DNA of 64,000 nucleotides from Alistipes sp. (GTDB lineage Bacteria; Bacteroidota; Bacteroidia; Bacteroidales; Rikenellaceae): NCBI GenBank assembly GCA_017483225.1, contig JAFULF010000006.1, positions 1 to 64,000 of the forward strand, read 5' to 3'. Shown piece by piece: positions 19,514 to 29,200 of this stretch (position 1 is its first letter; each line of letters starts with the position of its first letter). The notes under the pieces were generated by a model. It saw only the letters and a program-made list of their open reading frames with translations, ran no database searches and was not told where the DNA came from. The position numbers and the translations under genes were made by a program.

Positions 19514-20181
19514 TGGCGGTGGGGCAGAGAGCGTGGTCGGCACTGCTCACCATATCGTTTGCTGTGGCAGTAGCACTCTACTTCGGTAGCTGGGGCCTCG
19601 GCATCCATTCCGTCCTGCTCAACGACCTTGCCAAGACGCTGCCTCTATCCGTGCTGACACTGCTCACGTGGCTGGCGGGTGGTCGTAAGCTTCCCATTAT
19701 GCCTGCGGCATTTCTCTTCTCTGCGCTTGGCGACTTAGCGGGGGAACATCGCAACTTCATTCTTCAAGTAGGGATGTTTGCTGTTGCACACCTGCTCTTT
19801 ATCGCACACTTCTCCCGTCGGATGAGGTTCGACGGAGTAGCCTATGCCGGAGTTGCGGCAGTGGGCGTTGTGGCGACAACGCTCGGCCTTATAATACTTC
19901 CCCGTATTGCCCTGCCTGTCGAGCAATACGCCTGCTCGTTGTATATCATCCTCATCGGTGCTATGGCGATATCTGCCACAGCGCAGCAGTCGAGGTATAG
20001 ATGGTGGTACGTCGTTGCAGCATTGCTTTTTCTCTTCTCCGACTCGTGCATCGCTTGGAATCGCTATGTGGAGCGGGTACCACACGCCGGAGCACTCATT
20101 ATGACGACATATTTTGCCGCCCAATATATCTTCGCCTCCACATATCTGGCAGAGCACCGACACCGCCCAACCAAGTCATAA
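19513..20181 (+). CDS. YhhN family integral membrane protein
   Basis: This is a multi-pass membrane protein of 222 residues with about eight hydrophobic helices. It resembles the YhhN/TMEM86 family, whose eukaryotic members are lysoplasmalogenases (conserved SALGD, here FSALGDLAG, and the FSDSCIAWN segment). I start it at the ATG overlapping the preceding stop (TAATG at 19511); an upstream in-frame start would overlap the thioesterase by 51 bases. It is the last gene of the dnaN-rex operon and borders the AT-rich restriction cassette. Confidence 0.8.
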   Translation: MAVGQRAWSALLTISFAVAVALYFGSWGLGIHSVLLNDLAKTLPLSVLTLLTWLAGGRKLPIMPAAFLFSALGDLAGEHRNFILQVGMFAVAHLLFIAHFSRRMRFDGVAYAGVAAVGVVATTLGLIILPRIALPVEQYACSLYIILIGAMAISATAQQSRYRWWYVVAALLFLFSDSCIAWNRYVERVPHAGALIMTTYFAAQYIFASTYLAEHRHRPTKS

Positions 20182-20321
20182 CCCCGGAGTAAACCTCAAT
20201 TATCTAGTCGGGGCTTAGCTGGCGTTGTTGTATTATTCCATAATAATTACCGGATCTATCTAAAACCAAAAGAAATTAGCGAAGAAGCGATTTTACATAT
20301 TGCGGTTTGTTGTATTTTTTG

Positions 20322-20329
20322 TAAATTTG
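20322..20329 (+). promoter_or_regulatory. TAnnTTTG promoter element for the restriction-modification operon
   Basis: TAAATTTG ends 8 bases before the methylase ATG at 20338, predicting a nearly leaderless mRNA. A TTTG lies 12 bases further upstream, closer than the usual spacing. Confidence 0.5.
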
Positions 20330-20337
20330 TGCTGTAT

Positions 20338-21231
20338 ATGGAAGCGAAGATTGCTAAACCGTTTGTTAAGTGGGTTGGTGGTAAGACCCAATTATTGGAG
20401 GAGGTCAGAAAATCTCTTCCCGTGGATTTGCATTTGCGAAACAACGTAACTTACGTAGAACCATTTGTTGGAGGTGGAGCTGTTTTGTTTTGGATTTTGC
20501 AGGCATATCCCAATATTAGCCGAGCGGTTATTAATGATATAAATCCAGAACTTATTTGCACATATCGTGTTATTAAGCATAACGTATATGAGTTAATAAC
20601 AATATTAGGAATCTTGCAAGCGGAGTATATCGCATTGGATGCAGAAAATCGAAAAAAATATTTCCTAGCACGAAGAGTAGAGTTTAACTCTAAGGGGGTA
20701 TCGGAAGTAAGGATTGCAGCCTTGTTTATTTTTCTAAATAGAACATGTTTTAACGGACTATATAGGGTTAATTCTAAGGGGGAGTTTAATGTTCCTCACG
20801 GAAGATATGCTAAGCCTAAAATATGTGATACATATAATCTACTAGCCGTATCCAAACTTTTGCAGCGAGTAGAGATTCTTTGTGGCGATTTTGCAGTGAC
20901 TGAAATGTATGCAGGAGAGGATGTTATATTCTATTTGGACCCTCCGTATAAACCATTATCAGAAACTTCATCATTTACCTCATACTCAAAAGAGGGATTT
21001 GATGATGTCGAACAAATGCGTTTAAGGGATTTCTGTGCCCGCATATCCCAGTTGAAATCACAATTTATTGCAAGTAATTCAGACCCCATAGAGGAAAAAA
21101 CTGGCGAATCTTTTTTTGAACAGATATATTGTCAATTTAAGATCAAACGAGTGTCTGCTACTCGACTAATAAACGCAAATCCAAATAACAGAGGACTTGT
21201 GTCAGAGATTATGATTTCAAATGTTCTGTAA
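20338..21231 (+). CDS. DNA adenine methylase, Dam/M.DpnII type (GATC)
   Basis: This is an N6-adenine methyltransferase of the D12 class. The start is the ATG at 20338; a GTG nine bases earlier adds only three residues. Motifs are KWVGGKTQLL and FVGGGAVLF (S-adenosylmethionine site), ADxNxxL-like INDINPELI, and catalytic YLDPPYKP. Its length (297 residues) and the neighbouring DpnII-like nuclease point to GATC as the target. It would protect host GATC sites. The gene is distinctly AT-rich compared with YhhN upstream and htpG downstream. Confidence 0.92.
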   Translation: MEAKIAKPFVKWVGGKTQLLEEVRKSLPVDLHLRNNVTYVEPFVGGGAVLFWILQAYPNISRAVINDINPELICTYRVIKHNVYELITILGILQAEYIALDAENRKKYFLARRVEFNSKGVSEVRIAALFIFLNRTCFNGLYRVNSKGEFNVPHGRYAKPKICDTYNLLAVSKLLQRVEILCGDFAVTEMYAGEDVIFYLDPPYKPLSETSSFTSYSKEGFDDVEQMRLRDFCARISQLKSQFIASNSDPIEEKTGESFFEQIYCQFKIKRVSATRLINANPNNRGLVSEIMISNVL

Positions 21232-21242
21232 ATACATGCCTA

Positions 21243-22064
21243 ATGAAGGACTTTAATCTGTTTATGTCTCAATTGAGCGAGACAAATGTTACGCTAGAAT
21301 CTTTTACGGATTTTGATAAAGTTTCTCGCAATGTTGCAAGCATCTCGATAAAGTTAAATCAATTAAACTATTTGCTTGGGAAAACCAATCTCCGAGAGGC
21401 TGTCTCGGAATTGTTCGAGGAGAATCCTAATACATTCAATGTTCTTGATATTCTGGTAGCAGTGCGCTCGTCAGACAATAAAAAAGTGTTAAATGATGAA
21501 TACAGTCCCGTATTCGTTCAATCTTACTTTACAGATGTGGATAGCATATGTGAGTTTATAGAGAAAACTGGTCTTGCAGAGATATTCTCCTCAAAGAGAG
21601 TTACAAACCTTGTAGACTATGTATTCGGAGTAGAGGTTGGACTTGACACAAATGCACGAAAAAATCGAGGAGGAAACATTATGGCTACTGCTGTTGCAAA
21701 AAAGTTTGCAGATGCAGGAGTGGTATTTAGGACAGAGGTTAATAGCACAGAGTTTTCAGAGATAACTGCGCTTGGAGCAGACTTAAAGCGATTTGATTTT
21801 GTAATAGCAACTGAAAACAAGACCTATTTAATAGAGACTAACTATTATAATAGGGGCGGTTCGAAATTAAATGAAACAGCTCGTGCATACTCCGATATAG
21901 CCCCCAAAATCAATCAATATCCACAATATGAATTCGTTTGGATAACAGATGGACAAGGTTGGCATTCTGCCAAGAATAAGTTGGAAGAGGCCTACGCCAT
22001 AATACCAAGAGTTTACAACCTTACATCCATATCTGAATTTATAGAGGATATTAAGCAGTTCTAA
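21243..22064 (+). CDS. DpnII/MboI-type restriction endonuclease (GATC)
   Basis: This is a type II endonuclease of 273 residues matching the DpnII family: LNYLLGKTNLREA near the N-terminus, then GLDTNARKNRGG and the active-site region FDFVIATENKTYLIETNYYN followed by GGSKLNETARAY. It is expected to cut unmethylated GATC. It starts 11 bases after the methylase and its stop overlaps the second methylase start by one base (TAATG). The reading frame is intact, so the system may be active. Confidence 0.9.
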   Translation: MKDFNLFMSQLSETNVTLESFTDFDKVSRNVASISIKLNQLNYLLGKTNLREAVSELFEENPNTFNVLDILVAVRSSDNKKVLNDEYSPVFVQSYFTDVDSICEFIEKTGLAEIFSSKRVTNLVDYVFGVEVGLDTNARKNRGGNIMATAVAKKFADAGVVFRTEVNSTEFSEITALGADLKRFDFVIATENKTYLIETNYYNRGGSKLNETARAYSDIAPKINQYPQYEFVWITDGQGWHSAKNKLEEAYAIIPRVYNLTSISEFIEDIKQF

Positions 22065-22945
22065 TGATTATACCATTTTATAGGTCACCAGATCGTAATT
22101 TCACCCTTCTTAATGGTGATTGCATCGAACTCTTGAATTCATTTGAGTTTAAGTTTGATATGATCTTTGCAGATCCTCCATATCACCTATCAAATGGAGG
22201 TATTAGTGTGCAAAGTGGCAGAATGGTCTGTGTCAACAAGGGGGACTGGGATAAATCCAATGGTAGATATTTTGACTATTTGTTTGATAGAGAGTGGTTG
22301 TCTGCATGTCGAAACAAACTTAAAGATGGTGGAACCATCTGGGTAAGTGGCACATATCATAACATTTTCTCCATTGCCCATTGTCTTACGGAGCTAGACT
22401 TTAAGATACTAAATTGCATTACCTGGGTAAAAACTAATCCACCTCCCAATATTTCATGTCGCTATTTTACACATTCGGCAGAATATATTTTATGGGCACG
22501 AAAAGATTCTAAAACTCCACACTTCTATAATTATGAGTTAATGAAGGAGATTAATGGAGGAACTCAAATGAGAGATGTCTGGAACCTGCCCACTGCTTCA
22601 AAGTGGGAGAAGTCGTGTGGTAAACATCCGACCCAAAAGCCACTATGCCTCCTGTCTCGTATTATACAGGCATCAACAGAGAGAGGGGCCTGGGTCTTAG
22701 ATCCATTTACCGGTAGTAGCACAACCGGAATTGCTGCAAACCTTTTAGGTCGTCGTTTCTTAGGTATAGATCAAGAGGAAATGTTTTTGCAAATCAGCAA
22801 GGCCCGAAAGAAAGAAATTATTGACGTAACAATGCAAAAAGAGTACATTGAAAGATTGCAAAAGCAATCTAGGATTTTTATCAATAAGCATTGCAATATC
22901 GTATCCGATGTTGAAACAACGTATATGGTAGAATTACCCTTCTGA
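22064..22945 (+). CDS. Second adenine methyltransferase, M.DpnA type
   Basis: This is an N6-adenine methyltransferase of the beta class: catalytic DMIFADPPYHLSNGG comes first and the S-adenosylmethionine motif DPFTGSSTTGIAA near residue 212 second. CVNKGDWDKSNG and KHPTQKP are typical of DpnA-like enzymes, which in Streptococcus methylate GATC on single-stranded DNA during uptake. The 293 residues and the third position in the cassette (methylase, nuclease, methylase) support this role. It overlaps the nuclease gene by one base. Confidence 0.88.
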   Translation: MIIPFYRSPDRNFTLLNGDCIELLNSFEFKFDMIFADPPYHLSNGGISVQSGRMVCVNKGDWDKSNGRYFDYLFDREWLSACRNKLKDGGTIWVSGTYHNIFSIAHCLTELDFKILNCITWVKTNPPPNISCRYFTHSAEYILWARKDSKTPHFYNYELMKEINGGTQMRDVWNLPTASKWEKSCGKHPTQKPLCLLSRIIQASTERGAWVLDPFTGSSTTGIAANLLGRRFLGIDQEEMFLQISKARKKEIIDVTMQKEYIERLQKQSRIFINKHCNIVSDVETTYMVELPF

Positions 22946-23174
22946 TAATTACAACAGAGGTACGGAATTTTCAAGTGCTATTGAATAAATGCGTCAAAGA
23001 GGTAGGTATAAGCAAATCTACACCTCAGGACGAGAGTAAACCTCCGTTTTTGTCATATCATCAGCCTGCCAATATGTCACTTTGGCAGACCGAGTGGCTA
23101 TTTTCGCCCTTGGCATATACTTTGATGATATGGTTCGTAAATCAGAAAACTAAAACAAAAACAAGATATTTACT
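22946..23174 (+). other. Spacer between the restriction cassette and htpG
   Basis: These 229 bases hold no convincing gene; a 75-codon frame (22975-23202) runs into htpG and looks accidental. The stretch contains the inverted repeat at 23066-23088 and an imperfect TATACTTTG at 23116-23124, so it is most likely the htpG promoter region. The base composition moves from AT-rich to core-like within it, marking the right edge of the cassette. Confidence 0.6.
23066..23088. promoter_or_regulatory. Inverted repeat CTGCCAA-N9-TTGGCAG upstream of htpG
   Basis: There are perfect 7-base arms with a 9-base spacer, about 87 bases before the htpG start. The dyad form suggests a repressor or activator site, perhaps for a stress regulator. 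The regulator is not identified. Confidence 0.5.
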
Positions 23175-25250
23175 ATGGCTAAAAACGGAACAATCGGGGT
23201 GACTACCGAAAACATCTTCCCCGTAATCAAGAAATTCCTCTATTCCGACCACGAGATTTTCCTTCGTGAGTTGGTATCCAACGCTGTCGATGCGACACAG
23301 AAGCTCAAAACTCTGGCATCTACGGGTGTCTATAACGGAGAGTTGGGCAATATCGACATCCATATATCGGCAGATGCCGAGGCAAAGACCCTGACGGTCA
23401 CCGACCGAGGTATAGGTATGACTGCCGAGGAGGTCGATAAGTACATCAACCAGATTGCCTTCTCCGGAGCGGAGGAGTTTCTTGCCAAGTACCAGAATCA
23501 GGCCATCATCGGACACTTCGGACTCGGATTCTACTCCGCCTTTATGGTGTCGGATAAGGTCGAGATATTCACCCAGTCCTACAACGAGGAGGCGAAGAGT
23601 GTGCATTGGAGTTGCAACGGCTCGCCGGAGTACGAGATGGAGGAGTTGGACGAGAAGCGTGAGCGTGGCACCAGCATCGTGCTGCACCTCTCGGAGGATT
23701 GCGTAGAGTATTGTCAGGAGTCGAAGGTCGGCGACCTGCTCCGCAAATATTGCCACTTCCTGCCGATTCCAATCGTGTTTGGCAAGGTCAAGGAGTGGAA
23801 GGACGGCAAGTATGTAGATACCGAAAAGGAGAATGTTATCAACAACGTAGAGCCTCTCTGGACTCGCAAGCCTGCCGATATTACCGATGTGCAGTATAAG
23901 GAGTTCTATCAGGAGTTGTATCCGGCAAGCGACGAGCCGCTGTTCTATATCCACCTGAATATTGACTACCCGTTCCACCTGACCGGCATCCTCTACTTCC
24001 CGAAGATTCACAACAACTTCGAGATTCAGAAGAACAAGATTCAACTTTACAGCAATCAGGTCTTTGTGACAGACCAGGTGGAGGGTATCGTTCCTGAGTA
24101 CCTTACGTTGCTGCACGGCGTAATCGACTCGCCCGACATTCCGCTCAACGTGTCACGCTCCTACCTGCAAAGTGATGCCAACGTGAAGAAGATTTCGGGA
24201 TATATCACCCGCAAGGTTGCCGAGCGTCTGAACGAGCTCTTCAACACGATGCGTGCCGAGTACGAGCAGAAGTGGGATGACCTGAAAATCTTTATACAGT
24301 ACGGAATCCTTACCGACGAGAAGTTCGCCGAGAAGACCGCTTCGACCTGTATGCTCTGGAAGAACACCGATGGCAAGTATTTCACGCCGGAGGAGTACAC
24401 AACAGCCGTGAAGGAGAATCAGACCGACAAGAACAACTCGCTCATTCTGCTCTATGTGGACGATGCCGTCGAGAAGCACTCCTTCTTGGAGGCTGCAAAG
24501 GCGAAGGGTTACGACGTGTTGGAGATGAACGGACAGCTCGACAGCCACTACATCAATTGGTACGAGTCGAAGAACGAGGGCATCCGCTTTGTCCGTGTGG
24601 ATAGCGATATCATCGAGAAGCTCATCCAGAAGCAGGAGGAGTTGAAGATGTCGCTCTCGGAGGCACAGCAGGAGCTGATGCGTCCGGTATTTGAGAGCCA
24701 GTTGCCGGAGGATGAGAAGATTCACTACAACATCTCCTTTGAGGCGATGTCGGCGGATGAGGCACCTGTCGTAATCACGCAGGATGAGTTCTTGCGCCGA
24801 ATGAAGGAGATGGCGAAGATGAGCGGTGGCGGAATGAGCCAATTCTACGGCCAGATGCCCGACAGCTTCACCATAACCGTAAATGGCAACCACCCAATCG
24901 TCATCGACATCCTCTCGGAGGTTGAGAAGTCGTATGGCGACAAACTCAAAAGCATCACCAAGAAGATAGATGCTGCCGTGGCTGAGGAGCACCGCTTCGA
25001 GGAGGTTGTCAAGGGTAAGAAGGAGGAGGAACTCTCTGCCGAGGAGAAGACGATGCGCACCGAGCTGTCGGAGAAGGTCGTCACGCTGCGTGATGAGCGC
25101 AACGAGCGACTGCGTGAGATAGGCAAGCAGAACTCGCTTGTACGTCAAATCATAGACCTCGCACTGCTCTCAAACGGTATGCTCAAAGGCAAAAACCTCT
25201 CGGACTTCATTCAGCGTTCAATTTCGCTTATCGAGAGCGAGCGTAAGTAG
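23175..25250 (+). CDS. htpG: Chaperone HtpG (Hsp90)
   Basis: This is a cytoplasmic ATP-dependent chaperone of 691 residues. The N-terminal GHKL ATPase domain shows FLRELVSNAVDA (the Asn/Asp ATP site), TVTDRGIGMT and GHFGLGFYSAFMV. The middle domain follows with NVSRSYLQSD, and a C-terminal dimerisation domain of about 200 residues is present without an MEEVD tail, as in bacteria. It is preceded by an inverted repeat that may be a stress operator and ended by a bidirectional terminator. Confidence 0.97.
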   Translation: MAKNGTIGVTTENIFPVIKKFLYSDHEIFLRELVSNAVDATQKLKTLASTGVYNGELGNIDIHISADAEAKTLTVTDRGIGMTAEEVDKYINQIAFSGAEEFLAKYQNQAIIGHFGLGFYSAFMVSDKVEIFTQSYNEEAKSVHWSCNGSPEYEMEELDEKRERGTSIVLHLSEDCVEYCQESKVGDLLRKYCHFLPIPIVFGKVKEWKDGKYVDTEKENVINNVEPLWTRKPADITDVQYKEFYQELYPASDEPLFYIHLNIDYPFHLTGILYFPKIHNNFEIQKNKIQLYSNQVFVTDQVEGIVPEYLTLLHGVIDSPDIPLNVSRSYLQSDANVKKISGYITRKVAERLNELFNTMRAEYEQKWDDLKIFIQYGILTDEKFAEKTASTCMLWKNTDGKYFTPEEYTTAVKENQTDKNNSLILLYVDDAVEKHSFLEAAKAKGYDVLEMNGQLDSHYINWYESKNEGIRFVRVDSDIIEKLIQKQEELKMSLSEAQQELMRPVFESQLPEDEKIHYNISFEAMSADEAPVVITQDEFLRRMKEMAKMSGGGMSQFYGQMPDSFTITVNGNHPIVIDILSEVEKSYGDKLKSITKKIDAAVAEEHRFEEVVKGKKEEELSAEEKTMRTELSEKVVTLRDERNERLREIGKQNSLVRQIIDLALLSNGMLKGKNLSDFIQRSISLIESERK

Positions 25251-25266
25251 GGCATAACCATACAAA

Positions 25267-25300
25267 AATAATCCGTCAGGCGTATGCTTGGCGGATTATT
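25267..25300. terminator. Bidirectional terminator between htpG and hisS
   Basis: AATAATCCGTCA (25267-25278) pairs with TGGCGGATTATT (25289-25300) with one wobble. The convergent genes end on either side, and T-rich and A-rich flanks suit both directions. Confidence 0.75.
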
Positions 25301-25317
25301 TCTGTATATAAGTTTGA

Positions 25318-26661
25318 CTATTTTATACTCTCGACCAACTTGTCGAATGCAACGGATGTCTGCTCACCGCTACGCATATTCTTCAAGGTCACAACCCCCT
25401 CGGCTAGCTCGTTGCTGCCGATGATTGCAACATAAGGGATAGCACGGCGGTTGGCATACTCCATCTGCTTCTTCATCTTGCCTCCGTCGGGGTATATCTC
25501 CGCAGCGATGCCCGCATCACGCAGTGTGCCCAGCAGACGTAGCGACGCAAGAGCCTCCGCCTCTCCGAGGTTGGCGAACAACACCTTCGTCGAGCAGTCA
25601 AACTCGGCAGGGAAGAGGTTTAAGCCCACCATAACATCATATATGCGGTCTGCACCAAACGAGATACCTACGCCCGAAACATCCGGCATACCGAAGATTC
25701 CTGTGAGGTTGTCGTAGCGACCACCGCCACAAATCGAGCCTATGGCGAAGTCGTTGGCCTTGACCTCGAAGATTGCTCCCGTATAGTAGTTCAATCCACG
25801 AGCCAACGAGAGGTCGAGTTCGAGCGGCAGGGTAGTGCCCAACTGCTCCACGGTGTTAAATATCGTGCGCAACTCCGCTACACCCAGCAGACCAGTCTCC
25901 GACGAGGCGAGAACTTCTGACAATGTGTTGAGTTTCTCGGTGTTAGTACCTGCGAGTTCGAGTATTGGTTGAAGTTTGGCGATGGCCTCATCGTCAATGC
26001 CTCGCTCACGCAACTCCGCCTTCACATTCTCCAAGCCGATTTTCTCCAACTTGTCGATTGCAACCGTGATATCAATCATCTTGTCGGCGTGTCCCATCAC
26101 TTCGGCGATACCGAAAAGAATCTTGCGGTTGTTCATTTTGAGGGTTACGCTGATGCCCAGCTTCTCAAACACCTTCTGCACGATACCGACCAACTCCACC
26201 TCGTTGAGCAACGAGCGGGAGCCTACGACATCCACGTCGCACTGGTAGAACTCACGATAGCGCCCCTTCTGCGGACGGTCAGCACGCCATACCGGCTGAA
26301 TTTGGTAGCGCTTGAACGGGAACGCAATATCGTTCTGGTGCTGTACGACATAACGTGCAAACGGCACGGTCAGGTCGTAGCGCAGTCCCTTCTCGCAAAT
26401 CGAGGATGCCTGACGCAGCTGGTCGATATCCTTATTGGCGGCATAGTCGCCCGAGTTGAGCACCTTGAAGAGGAGTTTGTCACCCTCGTCGCCATACTTG
26501 CCGAGCAGGGTAGAGAGGTTCTCCATTGCCGGGGTTTCGATGGGTGAAAAACCATTGAGCGCAAAGACGCTGCGGATGGTTGAAAAGATATAGTCACGAC
26601 GCATCATCTCTATCGGAGAGAAGTCACGTGTACCCTTTGGAATAGATGGTTTCTGTGCCAT
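25318..26661 (-). CDS. hisS: Histidyl-tRNA synthetase
   Basis: This is a class II aminoacyl-tRNA synthetase of 447 residues. Motif 1 is in the [14 protein letters not shown] segment, motif 2 is in [13 protein letters not shown], and the His-specific [15 protein letters not shown] and [13 protein letters not shown] are present. A C-terminal anticodon-binding domain follows ([30 protein letters not shown]). It lies 15 bases after ettA on the same strand and is probably co-transcribed. Confidence 0.97.
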   Translation of the reverse strand: MAQKPSIPKGTRDFSPIEMMRRDYIFSTIRSVFALNGFSPIETPAMENLSTLLGKYGDEGDKLLFKVLNSGDYAANKDIDQLRQASSICEKGLRYDLTVPFARYVVQHQNDIAFPFKRYQIQPVWRADRPQKGRYREFYQCDVDVVGSRSLLNEVELVGIVQKVFEKLGISVTLKMNNRKILFGIAEVMGHADKMIDITVAIDKLEKIGLENVKAELRERGIDDEAIAKLQPILELAGTNTEKLNTLSEVLASSETGLLGVAELRTIFNTVEQLGTTLPLELDLSLARGLNYYTGAIFEVKANDFAIGSICGGGRYDNLTGIFGMPDVSGVGISFGADRIYDVMVGLNLFPAEFDCSTKVLFANLGEAEALASLRLLGTLRDAGIAAEIYPDGGKMKKQMEYANRRAIPYVAIIGSNELAEGVVTLKNMRSGEQTSVAFDKLVESIK

Positions 26662-26676
26662 TATTATAATTTCAAA

Positions 26677-28356
26677 TTACTGGTTCTCTGTCAGTTTGCG
26701 ATACTTTACACGCTTTGGAGTGGTATCCATTCCCTGCAACTTCTTCCACTCCTCGTACTCGGAGTAGGAGCCCTCGTAGAATACGACCTTCGAGTCGCCC
26801 TCAAACGAGAGGATATGCGTTGCGATACGGTCGAGGAACCAACGGTCGTGCGAGATAACCACCGCACAGCCTGCGAAGTTCTCCAAACCCTCCTCCAACG
26901 CACGCAGAGTGTTCACGTCGATATCATTGGTAGGCTCGTCGAGCAGAATCACGTTGCCCTCCTCTTTGAGTGCGAGAGCAAGGTGCAGGCGGTTACGCTC
27001 TCCACCCGACAATACGCCACACTTCTTCTCCTGGTCGGCACCCGTAAAGTTGAAGCGAGCGACATAGGCACGAGCCGGCACCTGACGATTGCCGAGGGTT
27101 ATGAGGTCGCTGTTCTGCGAGATAACCTCATAGACGGTCTTGTCCGGGTCAATCGACTTATGCTGCTGGTCCACGTATGCGAGTTTTACGGTCTGGCCAA
27201 CGGTGAATGTGCCGCTTGTAGGCTCCTCCAACCCCATAATCATACGGAAGAGGGTAGTCTTACCCGTTCCGTTAGGGCCAATCACACCCACGATACCTGC
27301 CGGTGGCAACTTGAAGTCCAGCCCCTCGTAGAGCACTCTGTCGCCAAATGCCTTGCTGACATTGTTTGCCTCGATGACGACATCGCCCAAGCGTGGGCCG
27401 TTAGGGATGTAAATCTCCAACTTCTCCTCCTTCTGCTTGGTATCCTCGTTGAGCATCTTGTCGTAAGCCGACAGACGGGCCTTGCTCTTGGCACGACGAC
27501 CCGCCGGAGCCATATTTACCCACTCCAACTCACGCTCCAAGGTCTTGCGGCGCTTGCTCTCCTGCTTCTCCTCCAATGCCATACGTTTGGTCTTCTGCTC
27601 CAACCATCCGGAGTAGTTGCCCTTCCAAGGAATACCCTCGCCACGGTCAAGTTCGAGAATCCAACCCGCCACATTGTCGAGGAAGTAACGGTCGTGGGTC
27701 ACGGCGATAACCGTACCCTTATACTGCTGCAAGTGCTGCTCCAACCAGTCAATAGACTCTGCATCGAGGTGGTTGGTAGGCTCGTCGAGCAACAGCACAT
27801 CCGGCTGCTGCAACAGCAGACGGCACAGAGCCACACGGCGGCGCTCACCACCCGACAACACTGCTACCTTCTGGTCGGCATCCGGACAGCGCAACGCATC
27901 CATTGCACGCTCCAACACGCTGTCAATCTCCCAGCCATTTACCTGGTCAATCTTCTCGTACAACTCGCCCTGACGCTCAATCAGGCGATTCATCTCGTCG
28001 TCGGACATAGGCTCGCAGAGTTTGAGGTTAATCTCCTCGTACTCTTTGAGCAGGGCAACGGTCTCCGCACAACCCTCCTCGACAACCTCCTTTACGGTCT
28101 TGTTGTCGTCGAGTTGCGGCTCCTGCTCCAAGTAGCCCACCGTGTAGCCCGGCGAGAATACCACCTCGCCCTGAAAGTTCTTGTCGATACCGGCGATAAT
28201 CTTCATCAGGGTAGATTTACCCGAGCCGTTAAGACCTATGATACCGATTTTTGCACCATAGAAGAACGAGAGGTAGATGTTGTTCAAAACCTTCTTCTGG
28301 TTGGTAAAGGTCTTCGACACGCCAACCATCGAGAAAATAATCTTTTCGTCTGCCAT
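26677..28356 (-). CDS. ettA: Energy-dependent translational throttle protein EttA (ABC-F)
   Basis: This is a ribosome-associated ABC-F ATPase of 559 residues that gates the first elongation step according to ATP/ADP. It has two nucleotide-binding domains: Walker A GLNGSGKST and GPNGTGKTT, signatures LSGGERRRVA and LSGGERNRLH, Walker B VLLLDEPTNHLD and VILLDEPTNDID. The linker contains the arm region and PNGPRLGD typical of EttA, and there is no membrane segment. A minus-strand TATCTTTG promoter element lies 38 bases upstream, and hisS follows. Confidence 0.95.
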   Translation of the reverse strand: MADEKIIFSMVGVSKTFTNQKKVLNNIYLSFFYGAKIGIIGLNGSGKSTLMKIIAGIDKNFQGEVVFSPGYTVGYLEQEPQLDDNKTVKEVVEEGCAETVALLKEYEEINLKLCEPMSDDEMNRLIERQGELYEKIDQVNGWEIDSVLERAMDALRCPDADQKVAVLSGGERRRVALCRLLLQQPDVLLLDEPTNHLDAESIDWLEQHLQQYKGTVIAVTHDRYFLDNVAGWILELDRGEGIPWKGNYSGWLEQKTKRMALEEKQESKRRKTLERELEWVNMAPAGRRAKSKARLSAYDKMLNEDTKQKEEKLEIYIPNGPRLGDVVIEANNVSKAFGDRVLYEGLDFKLPPAGIVGVIGPNGTGKTTLFRMIMGLEEPTSGTFTVGQTVKLAYVDQQHKSIDPDKTVYEVISQNSDLITLGNRQVPARAYVARFNFTGADQEKKCGVLSGGERNRLHLALALKEEGNVILLDEPTNDIDVNTLRALEEGLENFAGCAVVISHDRWFLDRIATHILSFEGDSKVVFYEGSYSEYEEWKKLQGMDTTPKRVKYRKLTENQ

Positions 28357-28393
28357 ATATAATCTTGTTTTACGTTTTTTGCGCTATATCGCA

Positions 28394-28401
28394 CAAAGAT
28401 A
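28394..28401 (-). promoter_or_regulatory. TAnnTTTG promoter element for ettA-hisS
   Basis: CAAAGATA reads TATCTTTG on the minus strand, 38 bases upstream of the ettA start. Confidence 0.6.
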
Positions 28402-28489
28402 CGAAAAGTTTACTTAAACTGCAAGACGATAACTCCTTCGGCACCCTCTTTGCACTACAACGGCGATAAATCACTCAAAAACAGAGAAT

Positions 28490-29068
28490 ATGAAAAGCAT
28501 CAAGGGGACACGCACCGAGGAGAATCTCCTCAAAGCATTTGCCGGCGAGTCGCAGGCTCGCAACCGCTACAACTTCTTCGCATCACGAGCCCGCAAGGAG
28601 GGCTACGAACAGATTGCCGCCATCTTCGACGAGACGGCATTGCAGGAGCAGGAGCACGCCAAACTCTTCTTCAAGTTCTTGGAGGGTGGCAAGGTGAACA
28701 TCTACGAGGCGACCTATCCTGCGGGCACCATCTGCTCCACAGTCGAGAACCTGCTCGCTGCCGCCGAGGGCGAGCGAGAGGAGTGGGATGTGCTATATCC
28801 GACCTTTGCGCAGACGGCAGAGGAGGAGGGCTTTACCGATATTGCCAACGCCTTCCGCCGCATATCGGGTGTGGAGGAGGAGCACGAGCGACGATACCTC
28901 AAACTGCTGAGTCGCCTGACCGACGGAGACTTCTTCCACCGCCACCACGAGATATGGTGGCAATGTCGTAATTGTGGCTATATCTGCAAGGCAACCGATG
29001 CGCCGAAGATATGCCCTGCGTGCCGCCACGACCGCAAGTACTTCGAGCCTATGAAGGAGAACTATTAG
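28490..29068 (+). CDS. rbr: Rubrerythrin
   Basis: This is a non-haem di-iron peroxidase protecting an anaerobe from hydrogen peroxide. The N-terminal four-helix domain carries the iron ligands in AGESQARNRY, LQEQEHAKLF and GVEEEHERRY. The C-terminal rubredoxin module has two CxxC pairs (QCRNCGY and ICPACRH). The 192 residues are the usual length. It is divergent from ettA and followed by a terminator. Its presence fits an obligate anaerobe. Confidence 0.96.
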   Translation: MKSIKGTRTEENLLKAFAGESQARNRYNFFASRARKEGYEQIAAIFDETALQEQEHAKLFFKFLEGGKVNIYEATYPAGTICSTVENLLAAAEGEREEWDVLYPTFAQTAEEEGFTDIANAFRRISGVEEEHERRYLKLLSRLTDGDFFHRHHEIWWQCRNCGYICKATDAPKICPACRHDRKYFEPMKENY

Positions 29069-29112
29069 GCTACGGCCACGTCATCACGGCGCAACCTCCG
29101 CCTAAAAACAAA

Positions 29113-29155
29113 ACGCCCGTGCAGACTCATCACCTGCACGGACGTTCTCGTTTTT
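29113..29155 (+). terminator. Terminator after rubrerythrin
   Basis: ACGCCCGTGCAG (29113-29124) pairs with CTGCACGGACGT (29134-29145), with one mismatch, and is followed by TCTCGTTTTT. Confidence 0.7.
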
Positions 29156-29200
29156 AACACGTGTGAGGTGAATTTGTGGGGTTAGTTTTGGTCTCGACAG

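Noticed and set aside
20182-20230. Possible tRNA remnant or attachment site with CCCCG/CGGGG arms after the YhhN gene
   Set aside because: No cloverleaf or T-arm GGTTCGAATC could be found; it is more likely a simple terminator, and no matching repeat was seen at the other end of the cassette.
23111-23126. Sigma-54-like site TTGGCA-N5-TTTGA before htpG
   Set aside because: The GC of the -12 element is missing, and such promoters are not typical of Bacteroidales.
22975-23202. 75-codon frame before htpG
   Set aside because: It runs through the htpG promoter region and into the htpG start in another frame; no homology is recognised.
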